Below are positions 1 through 5,707 of a DNA stretch of 5,835 bases, in pieces. The DNA is from Bacteroidota bacterium. GTDB lineage: Bacteria > Bacteroidota > Bacteroidia > Flavobacteriales > Flavobacteriaceae. The stretch lies in NCBI GenBank assembly GCA_022601215.1, contig JAHZIZ010000190.1, positions 1 to 5,835 on the forward strand. Reading direction: 5' to 3'. A program made the translations under genes and the position numbers. The notes under the pieces are model-generated. The model made no database searches, was not told the origin of the DNA, and worked only from the letters and a program-made list of their open reading frames with translations. How positions within the stretch are numbered: position 1 is the first letter of the stretch; every line of letters begins with the position of its first letter.

Positions 1-511
1 GTTTATCATTATCATATACATAGATTTCGCATTTAGCTGTTCCATTGTCATTTGATAAAATCTTTAACACATCACATACGAGTCTTTCTTCGTATGTATA
101 CCTATATATACAGTAATCTCTTTTTATTTCATTAATGTAATCATTGAGTGAGCTTTCATTTTTTGCATATCTTTCATAAGATTCAAGGAATGCAAGTGAT
201 ATGTTATTTTCTTTTTTTATTACTTTAATAGATTCTTTAAGCTCATGCTTGTTTTCAAAGTCAGAACCCATGATCCATCTTGGATCATATAGAATTCGGT
301 TTTCTTCTGCTTTTTTTGTCAAAAAACCATTGAAATTCTCCTTCGTAGTACGATGTGGTTTTGTACCATTCATAACTCTCTTTACTTGTGCCTGGGCTGT
401 CGATTTTGCTTTCCCTTGTTCTATCAAATGGTTAACCATACCATCGTGAACATCACCATCTGTAAGTCCTATATGGTGAGACAAGACCTTAATACGAAGA
501 AGAAATTCCAT
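1..511 (-). CDS. Hypothetical protein, N-terminal 170 codons only (runs off left edge)
   Basis: The minus strand is open without a stop from an ATG at 511 to the window edge, giving 170 codons of a longer protein. I do not recognise the family. The first 60 residues (MEFLLRIKVLSHHIGLTDGD..., then KSTAQAQVKRVMNGTKPHRTT) have the rhythm of a small helix-turn-helix, with a 'V-x-R-V-M-N-G-T-K-P' stretch resembling the end of Cro/XRE-type DNA-binding domains; this is a weak resemblance. The rest is charged and mostly helical (FENKHELKESIKVIKKENNIS, ESYERYAKNESSLNDYINEIKRD). Two cysteines lie near the cut end. The start is the first ATG after an in-frame stop at 557-559, and no good Shine-Dalgarno precedes it. 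The gene is divergent from 638-1156 and its promoter region carries repeats that could be operators, which would suit an autoregulated repressor. That role is inference. Confidence 0.7.
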   Translation of the reverse strand, partial: MEFLLRIKVLSHHIGLTDGDVHDGMVNHLIEQGKAKSTAQAQVKRVMNGTKPHRTTKENFNGFLTKKAEENRILYDPRWIMGSDFENKHELKESIKVIKKENNISLAFLESYERYAKNESSLNDYINEIKRDYCIYRYTYEERLVCDVLKILSNDNGTAKCEIYVYDNDK

Positions 512-526
512 ATGTGATCTGTGATA

Positions 527-585
527 AAATTTTGTGAGGAAAGTAGAAATTTTGTTTTAAATTACAAATTTTTATTAAATTTTGT
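527..585. repeat. Three phased AAATTTTGT direct repeats (candidate operators)
   Basis: AAATTTTGT occurs at 527-535, 547-555 and 577-585, so the copies start 20 and 30 bp apart, whole multiples of about one DNA turn. A near-inverted copy (ACAAATTTT) lies at 564-572. The copies overlap the predicted -35 region, transcription start and leader of the minus-strand gene. Regular phasing on one face of the helix is typical of cooperative binding sites, but in such AT-rich DNA chance copies are possible. Confidence 0.4.
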
Positions 586-588
586 CTA
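561..588 (-). promoter_or_regulatory. Predicted promoter of the minus-strand gene at 1-511
   Basis: Read on the minus strand, TAGACA (588 to 583, five of six matches to the -35 consensus) is followed after 16 bp by TGTAAT (566 to 561, five of six to the -10). Transcription would start near 554, giving a leader of about 40 nt before the ATG at 511. The spacing and the two good hexamers support it. AT-rich DNA produces such matches often. Confidence 0.45.
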
Positions 589-591
589 ACT

Positions 592-621
592 TTAAAAATA
601 TGTGTTTACAAAATATATAAT
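592..621 (+). promoter_or_regulatory. Predicted promoter of the 638-1156 gene
   Basis: A perfect -10 hexamer TATAAT at 616-621 is preceded, 18 bp upstream, by a weak -35 (TTAAAA, 592-597). Transcription would start near 628, just before the ATG at 638. This argues against the in-frame GTG at 602 as the start codon, since it would lie upstream of the transcript. Confidence 0.4.
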
Positions 622-631
622 CTTGTTTACA
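603..631. repeat. Paired TGTTTACA direct repeats flanking a -10 box
   Basis: TGTTTACA occurs at 603-610 and again at 624-631, 21 bp apart, on either side of the TATAAT at 616-621. Two identical octamers at two helical turns around a -10 element would be a natural repressor site. The bound protein is unknown; the divergent gene product is one candidate. Confidence 0.35.
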
Positions 632-637
632 GAAAAC

Positions 638-1156
638 ATGATAGATGTAACCCAAAAAAGAGAAAAAGAAAGTGAACAGGGAGTGCCTGACAAAAAAATA
701 ATGTGCGTAACAGATGAATGGGAGTTTGTTTTTAATCAAGTAGAATCCCTATCGCCAGAACAACAAACCATGCTATTCAATGCCCTTTCCAAATTGAGAA
801 AACCTCCATCTAAACCAGACCTTAGAAGCATACCACTATGGGGAGGAAAAAAGAAAGACGGACCCGCTATAGAATGGCTTGATCGATATTATGGCCAATG
901 GCTTAAACGTTGTGGGGCTAATCGTAATTATATTTACCGTCAAGATGTTGAAACTCACGATAATAAGTTGGCTAAAAGAGTTCAAATTGAAGCACGCGAA
1001 AAAAAGATAAAGCCAAGGTTTTTTTTACCAACAATCAGCGATGAAATTGATGATATAGCTAAAGAAAAGAATATCGGGGTTGTGGAAAAACGTGTCATCG
1101 GCGCAATAAATACACGAAAAATCAGAAAGACAACAGATCCCATCCAATCATTGTAA
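638..1156 (+). CDS. Small basic hypothetical protein (172 aa)
   Basis: I do not recognise this protein. With the ATG at 638 it has 172 residues. It is rich in Lys and Arg, with no signal peptide or membrane segment, so it should be cytoplasmic. Three parts can be seen: a charged, probably disordered N-terminus (about 1-24); a middle with a short helical stretch (EWEFVFNQVESLSPEQQTMLFNALSKL, about 27-53) and an aromatic block (PLWGGKKKDGPAIEWLDRYYGQWLKR, about 66-91, then YIYRQDVETHD); and a basic C-terminal part (about 121-164) whose helices could bind nucleic acid. An in-frame GTG at 602 would add 12 residues, but the predicted -10 box lies inside that extension. Neither start has a clear Shine-Dalgarno. 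It is divergent from the 1-511 gene across a repeat-rich spacer, which would fit a regulatory or plasmid-maintenance pair, but no sequence motif proves this. Confidence 0.7.
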   Translation: MIDVTQKREKESEQGVPDKKIMCVTDEWEFVFNQVESLSPEQQTMLFNALSKLRKPPSKPDLRSIPLWGGKKKDGPAIEWLDRYYGQWLKRCGANRNYIYRQDVETHDNKLAKRVQIEAREKKIKPRFFLPTISDEIDDIAKEKNIGVVEKRVIGAINTRKIRKTTDPIQSL

Positions 1157-1191
1157 GTATGCTCTTCGTCATTTTTCATTATTTTTTATTT

Positions 1192-1220
1192 TTGTATATA
1201 CATTTATATAGTTTTATGCT
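1192..1220 (+). promoter_or_regulatory. Possible promoter of the secretory operon
   Basis: TTGTAT (1192-1197) and TATGCT (1215-1220) are separated by 17 bp and lie about 125 bp before the first gene of the operon. The matches to sigma-70 consensus are moderate (three and four of six). The transcript would have a long leader containing small inverted repeats: ACAG/CTGT at 1266-1277 and TCGAC/GTCGA at 1293-1305. I see no known riboswitch in it, and no convincing terminator after the upstream gene at 1156. Confidence 0.25.
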
Positions 1221-1292
1221 ATTTTACTTCCCCTATCCATATCAACTCAACCTCATATAGGTGGGACAGAGAACTGTACTTGAATAGTAGAT

Positions 1293-1305
1293 TCGACAAA
1301 GTCGA
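1293..1305. repeat. Small inverted repeat TCGAC-aaa-GTCGA in operon leader
   Basis: Perfect 5-bp arms around a 3-nt loop, about 40 bp before the first start codon of the secretory operon. It could be a protein-binding site or a small leader hairpin. Too short to be decisive. Confidence 0.25.
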
Positions 1306-1343
1306 CACTGCTTATAACAAAAATTTGCCGGAGAACCAGCAGA

Positions 1344-1934
1344 ATGAAAATAATTTACAAGGCATTTTTATTTAATATCCTTGCAATTGGCTTTAACCAA
1401 GTGCTCGCATCAACACAGGTAATGGACTTAAATGATTTTTTTTCTGATCCATCTGTGAGCATTTCTCAAAATGGAGAATCTGCGACTCTCACTGAAGATC
1501 AAAATTTGAATTCCATTTTATTGTCGAATGATCCGTTTTTTGGAGGCTCTGGAATAGCCGTCACACCTGATTTAATCGGCATTTCATTTGACTATGAATT
1601 CTCTAGTCCACAAGGGAATATAGACAATTTTTTTGCATGGGTTTTTGATGCTGATACCTTTACACCCATACATCAAATCTCTCTTAGTCAGTCAAATAGT
1701 GGATCAATTTTTTTCCATTTAGCCTCTCTAGCAAATACAGTCACAACATTGGGACTTGAATTTCAACTCAATTCATTCTCTACTGATAGAGAAATTACTT
1801 CAGTTGTCGATATTAGTAGGGTTCGTATTAATCGTTCTTCTCCTGTCCCCATACCACAAACATTACCTTTATTTTTAATTGGTTTATTTTTCATGACATA
1901 TTATTTAAAAATAAAACAATATAGTTTTAATTAA
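1344..1934 (+). CDS. PEP-CTERM-like exported surface protein
   Basis: This 196-residue protein has an N-terminal signal peptide (MKIIYKAFLFNILAIGF..., probable cleavage after VLA, residue 22). A beta-rich extracellular domain follows (about 25-163) with landmarks seen in many PEP-CTERM proteins: ATLTEDQNLNSILLSNDPF, then SFDYEF, then FDADTFTPI, then TLGLEFQLNS, then VDISRVRI. The C-terminus is a tripartite sorting tail: a VPIPQTLP motif (168-175), a hydrophobic helix (LFLIGLFFMTYY, about 176-187) and a short lysine-containing end. In the family, exosortase recognises this tail and anchors the protein at the cell surface or releases it into biofilm matrix. The second proline-containing position differs from the classical VPEP, but VPxP variants such as VPLPA are common. 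The start is supported by GGAGA nine bases upstream. It is first in a three-gene operon of exported proteins. No exosortase is encoded in the window. Confidence 0.75.
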   Translation: MKIIYKAFLFNILAIGFNQVLASTQVMDLNDFFSDPSVSISQNGESATLTEDQNLNSILLSNDPFFGGSGIAVTPDLIGISFDYEFSSPQGNIDNFFAWVFDADTFTPIHQISLSQSNSGSIFFHLASLANTVTTLGLEFQLNSFSTDREITSVVDISRVRINRSSPVPIPQTLPLFLIGLFFMTYYLKIKQYSFN

Positions 1935-1969
1935 CTGACTAGAGAACATCTAAATGAAAAGGATATAGC

Positions 1970-2776
1970 ATGTCTCAATTAAAATATTTATGTATCTCTT
2001 TATTGGTTCTTACAGCGTTTTTTAAAACAGCGCAATCCAATGAAATAGACGTCCGTGATAAAGTCATTTTGCTAAATACTCAGTCTTCATATGATCGACG
2101 AGCGCAATCTACAAATCTTCGTATTTCTATTTTAAATATTTCATCAGAGGAAATAAAAGGACCAATCAAACTCGTTTTACAAAACATATCTTCTGATGAT
2201 GTGTCTTTGTTAAATCCTGATGGAACAATAGACGAATTTTCGTATGTAAACTTTGATCTTGACGTTGATCCATTTACACAGACAAGCTTTATTATTCCCA
2301 ATAAAACATCTAAATCAAATATTATTAAATTTCACAACCCAAAACGCCTCAGATTTACATACAATTTTCGTGTGTTGTCAGGTGAACCTGCCGATACAAT
2401 CACAGGAAACGATACCAATAATAATGGAATTTGGGATTATGTGGATGAGTATATTGACTCAAAATATCCAACGCCATCAGCTGAACGGTCTGCTCTACAA
2501 CAAACAGCCCTCGCTTTTCAACAATTTTTACTCGATGCAGATGATCCCGTAAAATCATTAGAAAATGATGAAAAATTTGGGAATGCATTAGGGTGCTTGT
2601 TTGATGTTTTTCCATTAGAACAAGCAGGTACTATTTCTGACGAAATTGAATCTGTGATCGTTAACACACAAAAAAGGAGTGATGCATATCTTAAAGCTAC
2701 AGATCAACTTTCTGGGCATTCGTCAACAATAGTAAAATCATTGTGTAAAGACATGTCCCACATAACAGGAGAATAA
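1970..2776 (+). CDS. Exported protein with Ig-like domain and EF-hand-type calcium loop
   Basis: This 268-residue protein starts with a signal peptide (MSQLKYLCISLLVLTAFF..., probable cleavage after AQS, residue 23). Residues about 30-137 resemble an Ig/fibronectin-like beta-sandwich common in secreted bacterial proteins: YDRRAQSTNLRISILNISSEEIKGPIKLVL, an NPDG turn, a 'DPFTQTSFII' strand and a final FTYNFRVLSG strand. Residues 148-159 fit an EF-hand loop exactly (D148, N150, N152, G153, I154, D156, D159), as in dockerin and thrombospondin type-3 repeats, and so probably bind calcium. The helical C-terminal part (about 165-262) contains ALQQTALAFQQFLLDA and NTQKRSDAYLKA and two cysteines (209, 259) that could form a disulfide. 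No catalytic motif is seen. The start has AAAAGGA six bases upstream. It lies 35 bp after the PEP-CTERM gene and 2 bp before the hydrolase gene, so the three are probably co-transcribed. The exact role is unknown; a binding or accessory role for the hydrolase is inference. Confidence 0.75.
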   Translation: MSQLKYLCISLLVLTAFFKTAQSNEIDVRDKVILLNTQSSYDRRAQSTNLRISILNISSEEIKGPIKLVLQNISSDDVSLLNPDGTIDEFSYVNFDLDVDPFTQTSFIIPNKTSKSNIIKFHNPKRLRFTYNFRVLSGEPADTITGNDTNNNGIWDYVDEYIDSKYPTPSAERSALQQTALAFQQFLLDADDPVKSLENDEKFGNALGCLFDVFPLEQAGTISDEIESVIVNTQKRSDAYLKATDQLSGHSSTIVKSLCKDMSHITGE

Positions 2777-2778
2777 TA

Positions 2779-4053
2779 ATGAATATTTTTTCTGGGTATC
2801 TTGTTGGTACTTTAGCATTCTCATCTATTTTTTTGTCTTCTGATGTGCAAAGCGACGAGTTATCGTGTAAAAATAAAACCGTTATATATTATGGGAATGG
2901 GGTTCTTTCAAACGAAAAAGATCGTAAGAAGTCATTATATTATATTAGAGACTTACTAAAATATGATCTAGCAATAAGTTCTAAAGAGTTTGTGACGTTT
3001 GAATTCAAAAATGTACACAATGAAACCAATGGCGTAATTCGTGACTTGGGAGAGTCAACGAAACAGGATTTTCAAACTGATTTTTCTCGGTTTTATAGAA
3101 TCTTGTCTGGTTTAGAATTTATGCCTGATCGGTTTCAACAAGAAGCTCTTAATCTTGAAATTCGCATAGAAAAAACTGCTCTTCTCAATAACCAAGATTT
3201 AAAAAAACATGTTGATCAATATGAAAAAGATATACGCGCAGGGAAGAATGTAATTGTTGTTTCACATTCACAGGGTAATTTTTTCGCCAACCAAGCCTAT
3301 GATGCTATCAATAATAACTTGAAAAATAGGTTTCGTATTGTTTCGGTTGCTAATCCAGATAGTATTGTTGGGGGGGATGGTGCATATACGACTTTGTTTG
3401 AAGACTCAGTAATAAATGGTATTCGTTTATTAAAATTAGCATCTGGACTACAGCTTCCAAAGTTACCTAATGAATCAAATATAGGTACAGGACTAGTGGA
3501 CAGACTTGGGCATAGCTTCATCAATGCCTATATGTTACCTAGATACAGAAGTAGCAATGAGATAGTCACCAACATCATAAAGGCTATAGACTCATTTCCA
3601 GAAGCTAATTGTCCTGAAATACATATTAACCATAATCAGACATATTGCAGAATTAAAAGATTATTTTATTCTCCTAGATTAGGAGCAACATACGATTTTA
3701 CATTATACATATCAGGGTTCATCACATCAAGTATACCTCTTTCATATTTACCAAGTCGTGGAAATGGTTATTTATGCCCAAATTGGTCTACTATTACCCA
3801 TGACAATGGAAGTATGTTCTGTTTACGTGCTGAAGGTGATCCAGAAACAGCTAGCTTCTCTTATACGCATCGCCTTAGCAATGTAAAAAGATATCAATTT
3901 CTTGAATTTTTAGAAAATGGTTTTCCAGTTTCTGTTTATGGTCCCTATGAAAATAATATTATTAGTCTCGGCAATTCTAAGTTATTAGCTTCAGAAAAGA
4001 CTGAACCTCTTAATTGTGAAATCACGGGAAGGTTTAGACCGTTTCCTTATTAG
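2779..4053 (+). CDS. Exported alpha/beta-hydrolase (lipase-like serine hydrolase)
   Basis: This 424-residue protein has a probable signal peptide (hydrophobic residues about 3-20, cleavage after VQS, residue 25), although the usual positive charge at the N-terminus is missing. The strand-turn NVIVVSHSQGNFFANQAY (157-174) is an alpha/beta-hydrolase nucleophile elbow with Ser164 as the likely nucleophile; it reads S-x-S-x-G instead of G-x-S-x-G. Asp209 (FEDSVING) or Asp194 is the likely acid and His245 (DRLGHSFINAYM) the likely base. The early YYGNGV strand (37-42) would supply the oxyanion-hole region. The substrate cannot be told; ester or lipid hydrolysis is the family expectation. Residues about 278-424 form an extra C-terminal part rich in beta-type sequence and cysteines (278, 290, 333, 348, 413), with no match I recognise. 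AGGAGA lies six bases before the ATG, overlapping the end of the upstream gene. Tight coupling to the calcium-loop protein suggests they act together outside the cytoplasm. Confidence 0.8.
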   Translation: MNIFSGYLVGTLAFSSIFLSSDVQSDELSCKNKTVIYYGNGVLSNEKDRKKSLYYIRDLLKYDLAISSKEFVTFEFKNVHNETNGVIRDLGESTKQDFQTDFSRFYRILSGLEFMPDRFQQEALNLEIRIEKTALLNNQDLKKHVDQYEKDIRAGKNVIVVSHSQGNFFANQAYDAINNNLKNRFRIVSVANPDSIVGGDGAYTTLFEDSVINGIRLLKLASGLQLPKLPNESNIGTGLVDRLGHSFINAYMLPRYRSSNEIVTNIIKAIDSFPEANCPEIHINHNQTYCRIKRLFYSPRLGATYDFTLYISGFITSSIPLSYLPSRGNGYLCPNWSTITHDNGSMFCLRAEGDPETASFSYTHRLSNVKRYQFLEFLENGFPVSVYGPYENNIISLGNSKLLASEKTEPLNCEITGRFRPFPY

Positions 4054-4058
4054 TTGTT

Positions 4059-5576
4059 TTATAGTTGTCTGCCTTTGCTCCTGCTCCGTGTACGGGCTTT
4101 GGTTGGTCTCTTGACGTTCTTATTAGCAGGGTTTTTTCCCTCTCGTAAAACAGCCGTTTCAAAAGTTGGGTTCACACTGCCTTTTTCTTTTTCTGGTGTG
4201 GGCGTTTTGCGTTGCTGTGGATTCTGATTAGCCACTTCTTTTCTCAACACCTCTTTTTCAAATGTCTTGGCTGTGCCAGTCTTCTGGACTGGTTGGCGGT
4301 CAAACGCTGTTAACTCCTGTTTATGCCGTTGTGTGAGAGCGTGACGCTCTTGTGACACACGATTCTTGAATAGGCTCATTGTTTGCTCTCGGGTCTGCTC
4401 TAAGCTCTCCAGATTGCGTTTTAAATCCGCTACATCCTGCTTTAAGGCTTTGGTCTTACCCGTCACACGAGCAAACACCCCTTGATGTTTGTTTAAATCA
4501 CGTTCGGCTTCTCTTAATTTGCGTTGATGCTCATGGGGCTTGTAAAACGCATTGAGCTTGTCTTGTTCTCTGCTTTTTTGATCTGCCATCTTCGTTTCAA
4601 ATGCATAAAACTCTTCTCTTTGGCGCAATTCGAGCTTATATCTTGCGTTTTTTCTTTGCTGGTCTGGTGGGTGAGTCATCTCCGTTTGATTTTCGGAGCT
4701 TGCTTTGCGCCTCGATGCTCTTAACTTTGCCCTATATTGTCGCTGTTCTCGTTTCTCAGCACGTTTCGCTCGGCTCTTTCGACGAGCTTGCTTTAATCGT
4801 TCCTCAATATGGGTTATGTTTGTTTCAACCTCTCTGGATTGATCTTTGAGTTTTTCTAGGTTTTGATTAAACGCTTGAACGGCTCTGTTCTTTTCACCCT
4901 GTCGGTTGTCTTCTCCTCTGCGCTCCATAGCCGTTGCTTCAACGCCCATGTGAACGCTTGGCATTTTGTCAATGTCTCGATCTTTGAAAGATCGGCTATC
5001 AACACGCTCACTATGCCCTGCTTTTTCCAATGCTCGGTTGACATGTTTTTCCCAGAGCAAACGATTTTCTTTTAAGGTGGCTACCTCGTTCCAGTTGCGG
5101 GCTTTTTTAGCTTTAAAACCGTTACGAGTAATCTGACGAGTAGTCGTCATAATATGAGCGTGAATATTGCGATTGTCACCTTTTCCATCGGGCGCATGAA
5201 TATCAATCTGAGCCACCATGCCACGCTTGATATAGGCATCCTTTACAAAACCGTGGAGCAATGCTCGGTTTTGCTCAAGTGTGAGTTCATGGGGCAAAGC
5301 CACAATTGTTTCACGGGCGACTTGTGAATCTTTGCGCTTTTCGAATGCTTCTACGGCATTCCATAAACTCGATGCTTCTTTTGCCCACTCTGGCGCACGA
5401 GTAGGTGTCAAAATCGCATGATCGAGAACGCCATTTTTGCCTTTGTTGGCATAGTTAAACCGTTCGCCTGTGCGCTCGTCTGTGATATCAAGCCCTGCTC
5501 GATAGGCACTACATGCCGTTGATGATCGTCCTTTACTTCGGGAGATCATCTTCACTGAAAAATGGTAGAGCGCCAT
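4059..5576 (-). CDS. mobA: MobA/MobL-family (MobQ) conjugative relaxase
   Basis: This 505-residue relaxase would nick oriT on one strand, stay bound to the 5' end through a tyrosine and pilot the strand into a recipient. The N-terminal relaxase domain (about 1-215) is typical: MALYHFSVKMISRSKGRSS, catalytic Tyr25 in ACSAYRAG, APEWA and LWNAVE, the ARETIVALPHEL block, then metal-binding histidines His127 (IDIHAPD), His139 and His141 (NIHAHIMTTTR), WNEV, and a closing ERVDSRSFKDRDID. Residues about 230-425 are strongly charged and probably coiled coil. The tail (430-505) is basic and contains a near-repeat, TFEKEVLRKEVAN and TFETAVLREGKNPAN. No primase or helicase domain follows, unlike RSF1010 MobA or Ti TraA, so this is a short relaxase. 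The start is chosen because MALYHF is the family N-terminus; the Shine-Dalgarno is weak. A matching oriT lies behind the start. Base composition is visibly richer in G+C than in the genes to the left. Confidence 0.93.
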   Translation of the reverse strand: MALYHFSVKMISRSKGRSSTACSAYRAGLDITDERTGERFNYANKGKNGVLDHAILTPTRAPEWAKEASSLWNAVEAFEKRKDSQVARETIVALPHELTLEQNRALLHGFVKDAYIKRGMVAQIDIHAPDGKGDNRNIHAHIMTTTRQITRNGFKAKKARNWNEVATLKENRLLWEKHVNRALEKAGHSERVDSRSFKDRDIDKMPSVHMGVEATAMERRGEDNRQGEKNRAVQAFNQNLEKLKDQSREVETNITHIEERLKQARRKSRAKRAEKREQRQYRAKLRASRRKASSENQTEMTHPPDQQRKNARYKLELRQREEFYAFETKMADQKSREQDKLNAFYKPHEHQRKLREAERDLNKHQGVFARVTGKTKALKQDVADLKRNLESLEQTREQTMSLFKNRVSQERHALTQRHKQELTAFDRQPVQKTGTAKTFEKEVLRKEVANQNPQQRKTPTPEKEKGSVNPTFETAVLREGKNPANKNVKRPTKARTRSRSKGRQL

Positions 5577-5598
5577 GTTGTCTATACTCAGTTTTTTA

Positions 5599-5615
5599 GC
5601 AAGAATATTTCTTGC
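5599..5615. repeat. Inverted repeat GCAAGAA-tat-TTCTTGC
   Basis: Perfect 7-bp arms around a 3-nt loop, 23 bp from the relaxase start codon. It lies in the expected promoter/leader of the relaxase gene, so it may be a binding site for autoregulation or an mRNA hairpin. No U-run follows in either direction at the right distance, so it is not a normal terminator. Confidence 0.5.
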
Positions 5616-5622
5616 GCTTGTT

Positions 5623-5638
5623 CCCTGCGAGTGCAGGG
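5623..5638. repeat. Inverted repeat CCCTGC-gagt-GCAGGG
   Basis: Perfect 6-bp G+C-rich arms around a 4-nt loop, between the relaxase gene and the oriT. It is one of a row of hairpins in this non-coding stretch. Function unknown. Confidence 0.5.
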
Positions 5639-5645
5639 CTTGGAC

Positions 5646-5675
5646 TCCCCCTTTTTAAAGGGGGCTGGGGGGATT
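5646..5675. repeat. CCCCCTTT/AAAGGGGG palindrome with GGGGGGATT tail (dispersed-repeat type)
   Basis: CCCCCTTT (5647-5654) pairs perfectly with AAAGGGGG (5657-5664), and the element continues CTGGGGGGATT. This shape, a C5/G5 palindrome with a T/A-rich centre followed by a second G-run and ATT, resembles short dispersed palindromic repeats I recall from several bacterial groups, including cyanobacteria and some gammaproteobacteria. If so, it is a chromosomal-type repeat that has landed next to the oriT. It could also act as a terminator or strand-folding element. The sequence alone cannot decide. Confidence 0.5.
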
Positions 5676-5676
5676 T

Positions 5677-5702
5677 ATTTTCAGCTTCTTTTCGCTGAAA
5701 AT
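5677..5702. repeat. Inverted repeat ATTTTCAGC / GCTGAAAAT beside oriT
   Basis: Perfect 9-bp arms (5677-5685 and 5694-5702) around an 8-nt pyrimidine loop, ending 5 bp before the oriT inverted repeat. This is the longest palindrome in the window. It could be a site for an accessory mobilization or regulatory protein, or a single-strand fold during transfer. Confidence 0.6.
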
Positions 5703-5707
5703 CGCAC

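Noticed and set aside
201..449. 82-codon plus-strand open frame
   Set aside because: It is antisense to the long uninterrupted minus-strand frame from 511, has no Shine-Dalgarno, and its translation is Phe/Ser/Cys-rich as expected from a shadow of a Lys/Glu-rich gene.
602..637. GTG start at 602 for the small basic protein
   Set aside because: The 12 extra codons overlap the predicted TATAAT box and paired TGTTTACA repeats; the ATG at 638 is preferred, although neither start has a good ribosome site.
1157..1343. Riboswitch or small RNA in the 187-bp gap before the secretory operon
   Set aside because: Only short stems are visible and no known riboswitch core motif could be found.
4027..4060. 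Possible terminator: GGAAGGT-ttag-ACC(gt)TTCC followed by a T-rich stretch at the end of the hydrolase gene
   Set aside because: The stem is imperfect with a 2-base bulge, lies inside the last codons, and the T-run is interrupted, so it is only a weak candidate.
4524..5075. Several plus- and minus-strand open frames inside the relaxase gene
   Set aside because: The relaxase frame is clearly the real one by its motifs; these frames are its shadows.
5599..5664. Rho-independent terminators among the hairpins upstream of the relaxase
   Set aside because: None of these stems is followed by an uninterrupted T-run at the correct distance on either strand.
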